64,000 bases of DNA from Phytohabitans flavus (GTDB lineage: Bacteria > Actinomycetota > Actinomycetes > Mycobacteriales > Micromonosporaceae), in NCBI RefSeq assembly GCF_011764545.1, contig NZ_AP022870.1, positions 2,092,001-2,156,000 on the forward strand, written 5' to 3'. Positions 20,182 through 27,312 of this stretch are shown here, piece after piece. Position 1 is the stretch's first letter; each line of letters opens with the position of its first letter. Position numbers and translations under genes: made by a program. The notes beneath the pieces are model-generated. The model ran no database searches, had not been told where the DNA came from, and worked only from the letters and a program-made list of their open reading frames with translations.

Positions 20182-21072
20182 CTAGTGTTCGACGTCTACC
20201 ACCAGGCGGGTGGGGTTGGGGAGCAGCATCACCCGGAAGGCGGTGCGGCGGCTTGTGTCGGCGAATACCGAGGCGGTGCCGTTCTCGTAGGTCACGATCG
20301 TCACGTCGCGCAGGCGCGTGAGTCCGATGTGGAGCTTGCGGGGGCCCGCCACCTGGGCCGCCGCTGTGGTGTAGGCGGTGAGTCCGATGTGGATCCGGGT
20401 TGGGGCGGGCCTCGTGTAGGCGACCGTCACCAGCGGAAACTTCGCGCCGCGTAGGTCTAGCACGAGCCGGTCGTAGCCGGGGTGCGCGCCGGAGCGGACG
20501 GCGCCGATCGAGACAAGGTTGGCGTCCCCGCCGCCGCGGAAGGTGGCCGTGCCGAACGGTTGTGCCGCCTGGTGCGCCACGTCGACCGCGATCCGGGGCG
20601 GGTTGGACAGGCGCAGCACCCGGAAGCCGACCCGGTCGGCGAGCCCGAGTCCGGCGAGGATCCGGCCCTCGAATGCGCCGCCGAACCGGACCTGCCGCAG
20701 CGTCGGGTAGCCCGGGTCGACCACCGCGCGCAGGTTCACGGTGGTCCTGGGCACGCCGACGAACGTGATCCGCAGGTCGGCCGGCCCGGTCAGCGGGATC
20801 GGGTCGCCGGTGCCGATGCCCGCCAGCGGGGCGTACTCGACGCGGTAGGCGGGCGTACCGCCGGTGAAGTCGAACACCACGCGGTCGTACCGGTCGTGCC
20901 GCCCGTGCCGCACGCCGGTGAGCACCGGTCTGTCCGGCGGTGCCGTGGCGGTGCCCACGATCGGCTTGGTCCGCGTGGGTGCGGGCAGGTCAGCGGTGCC
21001 GGCGGCGGCGCCGGTCGCGACGAGGACGGGCGCGGCGAGGGCGAGCACCGCGAGCGGGTACCTGATCCACAT
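20182..21072 (-). CDS. Secreted AMIN-like domain protein
   Basis: A 296-residue exported protein: signal peptide (residues 1-25, LAVLALAAPVLVATGAAA) followed by two similar beta-rich domains, each with the pattern GYDRLVLDLRG / RYDRVVFDFTGG and a closing PTRLVVDV or PPRIAVDV strand. This is the AMIN-like fold found in actinobacterial (lipo)proteins and thought to associate with the cell wall. No lipobox Cys is present, so it is likely released or wall-bound. ATG at 21072 has a perfect AGGAGG six bases upstream. Divergent from the DCC protein gene. Confidence 0.82.
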   Translation of the reverse strand: MWIRYPLAVLALAAPVLVATGAAAGTADLPAPTRTKPIVGTATAPPDRPVLTGVRHGRHDRYDRVVFDFTGGTPAYRVEYAPLAGIGTGDPIPLTGPADLRITFVGVPRTTVNLRAVVDPGYPTLRQVRFGGAFEGRILAGLGLADRVGFRVLRLSNPPRIAVDVAHQAAQPFGTATFRGGGDANLVSIGAVRSGAHPGYDRLVLDLRGAKFPLVTVAYTRPAPTRIHIGLTAYTTAAAQVAGPRKLHIGLTRLRDVTIVTYENGTASVFADTSRRTAFRVMLLPNPTRLVVDVEH

Positions 21073-21153
21073 GTCTACCTCCTGAGTCTGTGGTGCGAGG
21101 CAGACGCGGCGGATGCCCCGGCGGTTTACCGCCGGTTGCGGCACGATGGAGGT

Positions 21154-21540
21154 ATGGATCAACCGACCTTCGTGTACGACGGGGACTGCGCGTTTTGCAC
21201 CTCGAGCGCGGAGTTCGCCAAGCGCTGGGTCCCGACCCCGGCCCGGATCGTGCCGTGGCAGTTCGCCGAGCTTGACGCGCTCGGGCTGACCGCCGAGCAG
21301 TGCGCCGAGGCCGTGCAGTGGGTGGATCCCGCCACGCGCGTCACCGCGGCCGGGCCGGACGCGATCGCCGAGCTGCTGCGCTCCAGCCGGCCCTGGTGGC
21401 AGGTGGCCGGGGCCGTGCTTCGCGTACCGCCGGTACGCGCGCTGGCCTGGCCCGCGTACCGCTGGGTGGCCCGCAACCGCCACCGCATGCCAGGTGGTAC
21501 CGCCGCCTGCGCCGTGCCGCCGCGGGACGCTCAGGTCTGA
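21154..21540 (+). CDS. DCC family thiol-disulfide oxidoreductase-like protein (DUF393)
   Basis: A 128-residue protein with the family signature FVYDGDCAFCTSS (residues 5-17), containing the DxxCxxC motif, and a later WVARNRHRMPGG. The fold is thioredoxin-like. Start ATG follows GATGGAGGT. Its last bases overlap those of the convergent HTTM gene by 10 bp; DCC and HTTM proteins are recurrent neighbours, sometimes fused, suggesting they act together at the membrane. Substrate unknown. Confidence 0.87.
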   Translation: MDQPTFVYDGDCAFCTSSAEFAKRWVPTPARIVPWQFAELDALGLTAEQCAEAVQWVDPATRVTAAGPDAIAELLRSSRPWWQVAGAVLRVPPVRALAWPAYRWVARNRHRMPGGTAACAVPPRDAQV

Positions 21541-22439
21541 AGGACCCTGGCACCGGCGCGCGACCTGAGCCACTCGACCGGGCGCACCTTCTCCAGCGGC
21601 AGGAACGACGTCATCGCCGCCAGGTGCGGGGCGAACGAGATCGTGATCGCCGCGAACGTGAACAGGTGGAACGTGTATAGGAACGCGACACCGGCGTACC
21701 GCCAACGGCCGCGCAGCACGAAGATCAGCGGACTGAGCAGCTCGAACGCCACGATCCCGAACTGCGCCGCGATCAGCAGGTACGGCACCTGGGCGATCAG
21801 GTCGGCGAAGTCGGTGCCCCGCCGGATGATCGCGCGGGCCAGCACCGAGCCGGTCACCCAGTCGATCCCGCCGAAGCGGAGCTTGGCGAACGCGGCCAGG
21901 AAGTACGTGCACACCACCGCGATCTGGGTCGCCCGCAGCGCCCACCCGCCGGCCTCGCTCGGGGTGGAGTCGCCGTGCCGGGCCCGTCCCACCGTGGGGA
22001 GCACGGCGAGCGCCACGAGGAAGCCGAACCTGTCGTGGTCCACCTTCCCGTAGCTCATCGCGATGATCATCCACTCGAAGTAGAGCGCGAAGACCGTCCA
22101 GCCCAACAGCCGCGGCGCCCGCCCGGTCGCGGCCGCCAGGCTTAAGACGATCAAGGCCCAGAAGATGCCGTGTACCAGCAGGGGAGTGGGCGTCGGCAGC
22201 GGCAGCAGCCGGCCGACGAGCAGCGGTTGGTACATGTCGCCGGGCACGTCCGCGTGCGTGCGCACCCAGGGCGTGAGCACGGTCAGGTCGGCGACGACGA
22301 AGAGGTAGACAAGCGTGCGGAAGGCGGCGATCCGGCCGCGCGGCACCGGCTCGAAGAGCCACCTTCTCAGGGCTGCCGCACCGGCCGCCACCGTGGCCGG
22401 CGGGCGTGGTGCCCGCCCCGGGTTCGTCAGCGTATCCAC
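21531..22439 (-). CDS. HTTM domain membrane protein
   Basis: A 302-residue integral membrane protein with about six to seven helices and conserved motifs GRIAAFRTLVYLF, FEWMIIAMSYGKVDHDRFG and TYFLAAFAKLRFGG, matching the HTTM domain (distant relative of vitamin K gamma-carboxylase). Its function in bacteria is unknown. It converges on the DCC gene with overlapping 3' ends, an arrangement supporting a joint role. The GTG start is uncertain: no strong ribosome site is present. A palindrome ATACCG-GA-CGGTAT lies at 22452-22465, just upstream. Confidence 0.82.
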   Translation of the reverse strand: MDTLTNPGRAPRPPATVAAGAAALRRWLFEPVPRGRIAAFRTLVYLFVVADLTVLTPWVRTHADVPGDMYQPLLVGRLLPLPTPTPLLVHGIFWALIVLSLAAATGRAPRLLGWTVFALYFEWMIIAMSYGKVDHDRFGFLVALAVLPTVGRARHGDSTPSEAGGWALRATQIAVVCTYFLAAFAKLRFGGIDWVTGSVLARAIIRRGTDFADLIAQVPYLLIAAQFGIVAFELLSPLIFVLRGRWRYAGVAFLYTFHLFTFAAITISFAPHLAAMTSFLPLEKVRPVEWLRSRAGARVLQT

Positions 22440-22829
22440 CTCGCGGCTACGATACCGGACGGTATTACCGCGGCGTCGCAGGCCCTTTCGCCGGTCAAAT
22501 CAAGCGAAAGATATCGATTCCTGCAAAGGTTGTCGATTATCACATTTCTGCAACGCTCAGCCTATTGACCGCGGACGGGGCTTGCCGGGACGATCGTGTC
22601 ATGCGGTCTGTTGGGGATACTCGCGTGCCTTCCGCGCCTCTATTAGTCCTACCGTACGGTTGGGTCTCTCCCTGGTCGGAAACCGATTGACGGTTGGAAT
22701 GTCGCCGGGAATTCGCCCTGCGACACCGCTGTAGAAACTCGAGTTTCCTGGGGATTCGTCTCGCGTGCTAACACCGGCCCAATTGACGTGCCGGGCGCGC
22801 GGGCGATATCCGATCGTTGAGGAGGACCC
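22440..22829. promoter_or_regulatory. AT-richer divergent intergenic region
   Basis: A 390-bp gap between divergent starts. It contains a 14-bp palindrome ATACCGGACGGTAT (22452-22465) close to the HTTM start, a possible repressor site, and an AT-rich patch around 22490-22560 that probably houses promoters. No gene seen. The winged-helix gene downstream has GAGGAG before its ATG. Confidence 0.4.
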
Positions 22830-23432
22830 ATGTCGGTCGTCGCCACTACTATCCGCAACGGGTGGCACTTGTCGCAGCCACCTGGGCCGGGCCGGACGCC
22901 CGGCGGTCGCCGCCCGGCTGGCGGCTCACCTACACTCACCGTGACATTTTCGATTCCGCTCGCCAGTGACGACGGGCTGACCCCACAAGCTTTCCGCCTC
23001 CTCGAGGTGGCCCGCGAGCTTGTCGAGCGCGGCGAGGGCACGGTGAGCCTCTCGCCGCCGCCGCTCGAGCCGGAGCTCGAGGATGACGGCGACGAGCCAC
23101 TCCCCAGCCCGGCCGCCCCGGCGGGCGAGGGCGCGCTGCGCGTCCTGGCCGCGTCCCGGACGGTCCTGCTCGGGGACGAGGCGCTGCGGCTGACCCGCCT
23201 TGAGTTCGACCTGCTGCTCTTCCTGGCCGAAAACCCGCGCCGCGTCTTCAGCCGCATCCAGCTGCTGACCGGCGTCTGGGGGTACGAGCACGCCGGCGCC
23301 CGTACGGTCGACGTGCACATCCGGCGCCTCCGTTCCAAGATCGGCATGCAGGTGCCGCTGGTCACGACCGTGTACGGGGTGGGCTACCGCTTGGCAGACG
23401 ACGCCCGGGTGATCGTGGACCGCGACGCCTGA
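22830..23432 (+). CDS. Winged-helix DNA-binding protein, OmpR-type, no receiver domain
   Basis: A 200-residue intact paralogue of the protein at 18600-19165. N-terminal: LTVTFSIPL and AFRLLEVARELVERGEGTV; then an acidic Pro-rich linker; then the winged helix LTRLEFDLLLFLAENPRRVF, WGYEHAGARTVDVHIRRLR and TVYGVGYRLAD. No aspartate-pocket receiver is present, so it is a stand-alone DNA-binding regulator of unknown signal. Start ATG follows TGAGGAGGAC. The kinase-like gene at 23447 follows at once, so they may be co-transcribed. Confidence 0.87.
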   Translation: MSVVATTIRNGWHLSQPPGPGRTPGGRRPAGGSPTLTVTFSIPLASDDGLTPQAFRLLEVARELVERGEGTVSLSPPPLEPELEDDGDEPLPSPAAPAGEGALRVLAASRTVLLGDEALRLTRLEFDLLLFLAENPRRVFSRIQLLTGVWGYEHAGARTVDVHIRRLRSKIGMQVPLVTTVYGVGYRLADDARVIVDRDA

Positions 23433-23446
23433 GGCAGGCTCGTGGG

Positions 23447-24073
23447 ATGCGTGTCCGTCCCATCGCTCCGGATCTGCTGGTCGAGGAGCTGGCCGACCGG
23501 CTCGTCGCCGACCGTGCCGGCCAGTGGCTCCGGGTCGCGGTCGACGGGCCGCCACCGGCCGACCCGGACCGCCTCGCCGCCGCGCTCGTGGACCCGCTCC
23601 GGGCCCGCGGGCGGCCCGCCGTCCACATCCCGGCCGGCGGGTTCCTGCGCCCGGCGTCGCTCCGCTTCGAGTACGGGCGGGACAACCCGGATGCCTTCTA
23701 CATGGGCTGGCTGGACGAGGCGGGGCTGCGCCGCGAGGTGCTCGACCCGCTCACTCCGGGCGGTGCCGGGCGGGTGCTGCCCAGCCTCTGGGACCCGGTG
23801 ACCGACCGGGCCACCCGCGCGCCCTACGTGACCGTCCCGCCCGGCGGCGCCGTACTCGTGAGCGGCCCCATGCTGCTCGGCGGGGGCCTGGAGTTCGACG
23901 TCGCCTTCCACCTGGTCCTGTCGCCCGCGGCGCTGGACCGGCGGATGCCAGCCGACCTGCGGTGGACGCTGCCCGCCTACGCTCGGTACACGGACGAGGT
24001 CGACCCCGCCGCCTTCGCCGACGTGGTCGTGCGCGTCGACGACCCCCGGCACCCAGCGTTGGTACTGGTCTGA
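23447..24073 (+). CDS. Uridine kinase-like protein lacking the P-loop
   Basis: A 208-residue protein that looks like an actinobacterial uridine kinase-like P-loop protein: LRVAVDGPPPADP at the first strand, PAVHIPAGGFLRP (the DDFY region of true kinases altered), RFEYGRDNPDAFYMGWLD, and a C-terminal DDPRHPAL. In true kinases the first strand ends GxxxxGK(S/T); here that loop is PPPADP, so nucleotide binding is doubtful and it may be a degenerate relative. It follows the winged-helix gene by 14 bp. Confidence 0.7.
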   Translation: MRVRPIAPDLLVEELADRLVADRAGQWLRVAVDGPPPADPDRLAAALVDPLRARGRPAVHIPAGGFLRPASLRFEYGRDNPDAFYMGWLDEAGLRREVLDPLTPGGAGRVLPSLWDPVTDRATRAPYVTVPPGGAVLVSGPMLLGGGLEFDVAFHLVLSPAALDRRMPADLRWTLPAYARYTDEVDPAAFADVVVRVDDPRHPALVLV

Positions 24074-24123
24074 TCATCGCTGGCTACCCGGCGGCCGGCA
24101 CCGCTCTCGGGCAGACTGGGGGC

Positions 24124-24990
24124 GTGGGTGAGATCAAGGTCGGCACCGCCTCCTGGACCGACCGCACGCTGCTCGAATCCGGGTGGTACCCGGCGGGCGC
24201 GGACACGCCGGAAAAGCGGCTGGGCTTCTACGCGGAGAAGTTTCCGCTGGTCGAGGTCGATGCCACGTACTACTCACCGCCCGCCGAGCAGACCGCCGCG
24301 CTGTGGGCGGAGCGCACCCCGCCCGGCTTCACGTTCAACATCAAGGCCTTCAGCCTGCTGACCGGCCACCCCACCAAGGTCTCGGCGCTCTACAAGGACC
24401 TCCGGCCGGAGACCGAGAAGAAGAACGTCTATCCCGGCGACCTTGAGCCGGCCGCGTACGAACAGGTGTGGGAGCGCTTCCTCTCGGCGCTCCAGCCGCT
24501 TGTCGACGCGGGCAAGCTCGGCGCGCTGCTGTTCCAGTTTCCGCCGTGGTTCACGATCCGTCGCTCCAACAAGCAGTACCTGCTGGAGGTGCAGCGCCGG
24601 GTGCGGCCGCTACGCGCGGTGTACGAGTTTCGGCACGCCTCCTGGTTCGAGGGCGGAAACCGCGACGAGACGCTGGAGTTCCTGCGCGAACACAAGCTGC
24701 CGTACGTGTCGGTCGACATGCCACAGGGGTACAAGTCGTCGATCCCGCCGGTACTCGCCGCGACCGCTGACCTCGCGGTGGTGCGTTTCCACGGACATAG
24801 CGAGAAGTGGACGAGCAACGACATCCACGAGAAGTTCGGTTACCTGTACACCGACCGCGAGCTCAAAGACTGGGCACCTAAACTGAAGAAGCTGGCCAGC
24901 CAGGCAGAACAGATGCACGTTCTGACCAACAACTGCTACAGCGACTACGCCCAGCGAAACGCGGGCCAGCTCATCGAGCTGCTTACCTGA
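24124..24990 (+). CDS. DUF72 family protein
   Basis: A 288-residue TIM-barrel-like DUF72/YecE protein. Landmarks: IKVGTASWTDRTL, VEVDATYYSPP, FTFNIKAFSLLTGHP, LLFQFPPWF, AVYEFRHASWF, AVVRFHGHSEKW and HVLTNNCYSDYAQRNA. Function of the family is unproven, though the fold suggests metal-dependent nuclease or isomerase chemistry. The GTG at 24124 is chosen because the domain starts immediately after it. No operon partner is obvious. Confidence 0.87.
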   Translation: MGEIKVGTASWTDRTLLESGWYPAGADTPEKRLGFYAEKFPLVEVDATYYSPPAEQTAALWAERTPPGFTFNIKAFSLLTGHPTKVSALYKDLRPETEKKNVYPGDLEPAAYEQVWERFLSALQPLVDAGKLGALLFQFPPWFTIRRSNKQYLLEVQRRVRPLRAVYEFRHASWFEGGNRDETLEFLREHKLPYVSVDMPQGYKSSIPPVLAATADLAVVRFHGHSEKWTSNDIHEKFGYLYTDRELKDWAPKLKKLASQAEQMHVLTNNCYSDYAQRNAGQLIELLT

Positions 24991-25086
24991 ACCAGTCACG
25001 CGATGTCTGATGCTGTCCACTATGCGACTGTGGTAGTGGACGATCAACCGTAGACGGTCCTTACCGGCCGGGATCAGAATCCGGTC

Positions 25087-26012
25087 ATGGCACGTCTACT
25101 GTGGCTCGCGCAGGTACTCCGGGATGCCGGTCTCACCGTGCACGAGGTCCCCGGCTGGAAGACCCGCGGCGGCTCGCTCGGCGAGATCCGCGGCATCACC
25201 TGCCACGCCACCGCGGGCGGGCTGAACTCCACCGACGACGGTGAGATCAGCACGCTGCTGCACGGCTCGTCGACGGCGCCGCCGCCGATCGCCCAGCTGT
25301 ACCTGTCCCGCACCGGGCACTGGCACGTGGTCGCCTCCGGCAAATGCAACCACAACCGCGTCGGCTGGGCCGGTCCCAACCGCGGCTTCGGAAACTCGGT
25401 CCTGCTCGGCATCGAGGCGCAGCACTCCAACAAGGACAGTGAGCGGTGGACGGAGCGGCAGTACACCTCGTACGTCCGTGGTGTCGCCGCCCTGGCCCGC
25501 CGCCTGGACATCCCGGTCAGCCGGATCGCGGGGCACAAGGAGCACCAGCCCAGCCCCCACCGCGCGGGCAGACATCGACGAAGACCGACCCCACTTTCGA
25601 CATGAAGAAGTTCCGCGAGGACGTGAAGAAGTCGCTCGGCGGCGCGAAAATCGGAGAGGACGTTGAGGACATGACTCCGGAGCAGGCCAGCCAGCTCAGG
25701 GATTCGCACTGGGTGCTGGCGAAGGGCGTGCCCAGCCCCACCGGCCCCGGTCGGGTCCCGATGCACGTGTGGGCGGACTGGATGACCGGCGCGGTGAAGG
25801 CGCTGGCCACCGCGGTCAGCCACATCGACGAGGAGACCAAGAAGCAGCTCCAGAAGGACCTCGACACGATCGGCACGCGGATCGAGGGCGTACCGGGCGA
25901 GGTCCTGACCGCCGTCAGCGCCGGCGAGACCACCGAGCAGATCGCCGCCCGCCTGCGCGAGATCCTCGGCGACCGCGCCGCCGAGGTGGGCTCCCTCCTG
26001 GTCGACGGCTGA
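25087..26012 (+). CDS. N-acetylmuramoyl-L-alanine amidase, amidase_2 type (frameshifted)
   Basis: About 308 residues after adding one G at 25566-25568, which restores PHRAGQTSTKTDPTFDM. The N-terminal catalytic domain has zinc ligand His40 (ITCHATAGG) and His150 with Lys151 (AGHKEHQ), then the conserved KTDPTFDM ending; it would cut the amide between muramic acid and peptide. No signal peptide is seen, which is typical of prophage-like or Streptomyces-type amidases with a C-terminal helical region, here about 140 residues of coiled-coil-like sequence. Ends 12 bp from the convergent sulfotransferase. Confidence 0.83.
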
Positions 26013-26023
26013 CCCCCGGCGGG

Positions 26024-27121
26024 TCAGCCGGGCGTGGCCTGGACGGCCGCGGGCGTGCGGCGGCGCAGTCGCGATTGGACGGTGGCCAGGTAGTCGCCGC
26101 GGAAGGTGCGCAGCGTGTGGTCGCGGTGGTTGGTCCGCTCCAGGGCCTCCCACGACCGCAGCCGCTCGCGCTCCGACCGGATCGCGGCGGCGTCCACGTC
26201 CAGCGCCGCCGCCGGGGCGGACGCCGCGGTCATGCGCGGGTAGCCGTAGTGGTCCATCAGGCCGCCCGCGAGCGTTTCGATGACCTCGATCTCCGGCAGG
26301 CGGAGCGTGCTTCGGAACTTGTCCGCGTTCGCCGGTACCGGCGGCAGGGTGTTGGAGGACCAGAGGGCGGAGAGGCGGGAGATCTGGCGGGCCTCGCTGG
26401 AGGTGCTGACGTCACGCATCGCGGGCAGGAAGTCGATGTCGAGGAAGGCGCAGATGGCGCGGAGCGTGTGCTCGTCGTCGGCGAGGAAGTCCTCGTAGCG
26501 GACGGTCAGCACGCGCTCCGGATGGGCGGCGGCCAGCGCGCGGCCGGCCTCGTGGGCCCGTACCCAGGTGCGCGTGTTGAGCAGCGTGTCGAAGTCGTGG
26601 ATGACGGCCGCGTTCATCGACGCCACCTGGGCGCGCGGGTCGCGTACGACGTTGACGAACCGCAGGTCGGGAAAGAGCGCCAACTGCTCGGCCGCGTAGT
26701 GGACGCTGTCCAGCGACTTGTCGAGCGCCACCCGCGCGCCGCGCCGCTCGGCCCCGCGCAGCAGCAGCTCCCACGTCACGCGGTGGACGCTGCGCGGCTG
26801 GTCGCGGATGGCGTCGAAGACCTCGACCGGGTCGAAGGCCGCGTCCGGCCACTTCACGAGGCTGGCCGCCTGGAGGCCGACCACGTCGACGACGAGCTGG
26901 AAGTACGCGCGGTCGTCGTCCAGGTCACCGTAGAGGGGGAGCGCGGGCATGAGGTCGACGACGTGCAGCGGGTACGGCGCGTAGCACTGGGGGTTGAGCC
27001 CGAGGCGCAGCCGCAGCGCGTGGCTGCCGCAGCGGCGCAGGGGGATCATCAGGACCGGCCGGGGGCGGGCTTTCACGCGGGGCAGTCTGATCAACGTTCC
27101 TGAATGCCAGATGTCCACCAT
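26024..27121 (-). CDS. Sulfotransferase family protein
   Basis: A 365-residue cytoplasmic protein with a sulfotransferase-like P-loop region near the N-terminus (MIPLRRCGSHALR, about residues 25-37) in place of the classical PKSGTTW, a VALDKSLDSV segment, and the 3'-phosphate-binding region FVNVVRDPRAQVASM (about 155-169). TVRYEDFLAD is another family mark. It would transfer sulfate from PAPS to an unknown acceptor. No glycosyltransferase or PAPS-synthesis gene is adjacent, so its target cannot be inferred. The start overlaps nothing and lacks an obvious ribosome site. Confidence 0.75.
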   Translation of the reverse strand: MVDIWHSGTLIRLPRVKARPRPVLMIPLRRCGSHALRLRLGLNPQCYAPYPLHVVDLMPALPLYGDLDDDRAYFQLVVDVVGLQAASLVKWPDAAFDPVEVFDAIRDQPRSVHRVTWELLLRGAERRGARVALDKSLDSVHYAAEQLALFPDLRFVNVVRDPRAQVASMNAAVIHDFDTLLNTRTWVRAHEAGRALAAAHPERVLTVRYEDFLADDEHTLRAICAFLDIDFLPAMRDVSTSSEARQISRLSALWSSNTLPPVPANADKFRSTLRLPEIEVIETLAGGLMDHYGYPRMTAASAPAAALDVDAAAIRSERERLRSWEALERTNHRDHTLRTFRGDYLATVQSRLRRRTPAAVQATPG

Positions 27122-27154
27122 CTGACGGATCCGCTGAAGACCCCTCCAAGAGAT

Positions 27155-27218
27155 TGAGCTACCGCGACGTCCGCGATGGTCCGGACCGCTGCTCCCGCGG
27201 CCTCACCCTCCGCGACAC
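27155..27218 (+). repeat. Dispersed GC-rich intergenic repeat, copy 2
   Basis: Same element as at 20094-20154, here on the plus strand, with CCGCGATGGTCCGGACC replacing CCGCGGTGG in the core. It lies between the start of the sulfotransferase gene and the end of the GH3 gene. Confidence 0.85.
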
Positions 27219-27238
27219 ACAACCTCTAGCCCGGCGGG

Positions 27239-27300
27239 GTTGATCAGGGAGTTGGTGGAGGGACACGCGGGACGACTCGCCCACGAAGTCCCTGATCAAC
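27239..27300 (-). terminator. Inverted repeat after the GH3 gene
   Basis: Perfect 12-bp arms GTTGATCAGGGA (27239-27250) and TCCCTGATCAAC (27289-27300) enclose 38 bases, starting 13 bp past the GH3 stop. Probably a transcription terminator or 3'-end stabiliser; no strong T run, so moderate confidence. Confidence 0.5.
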
Positions 27301-27312
27301 TGCCCGGGTCGG

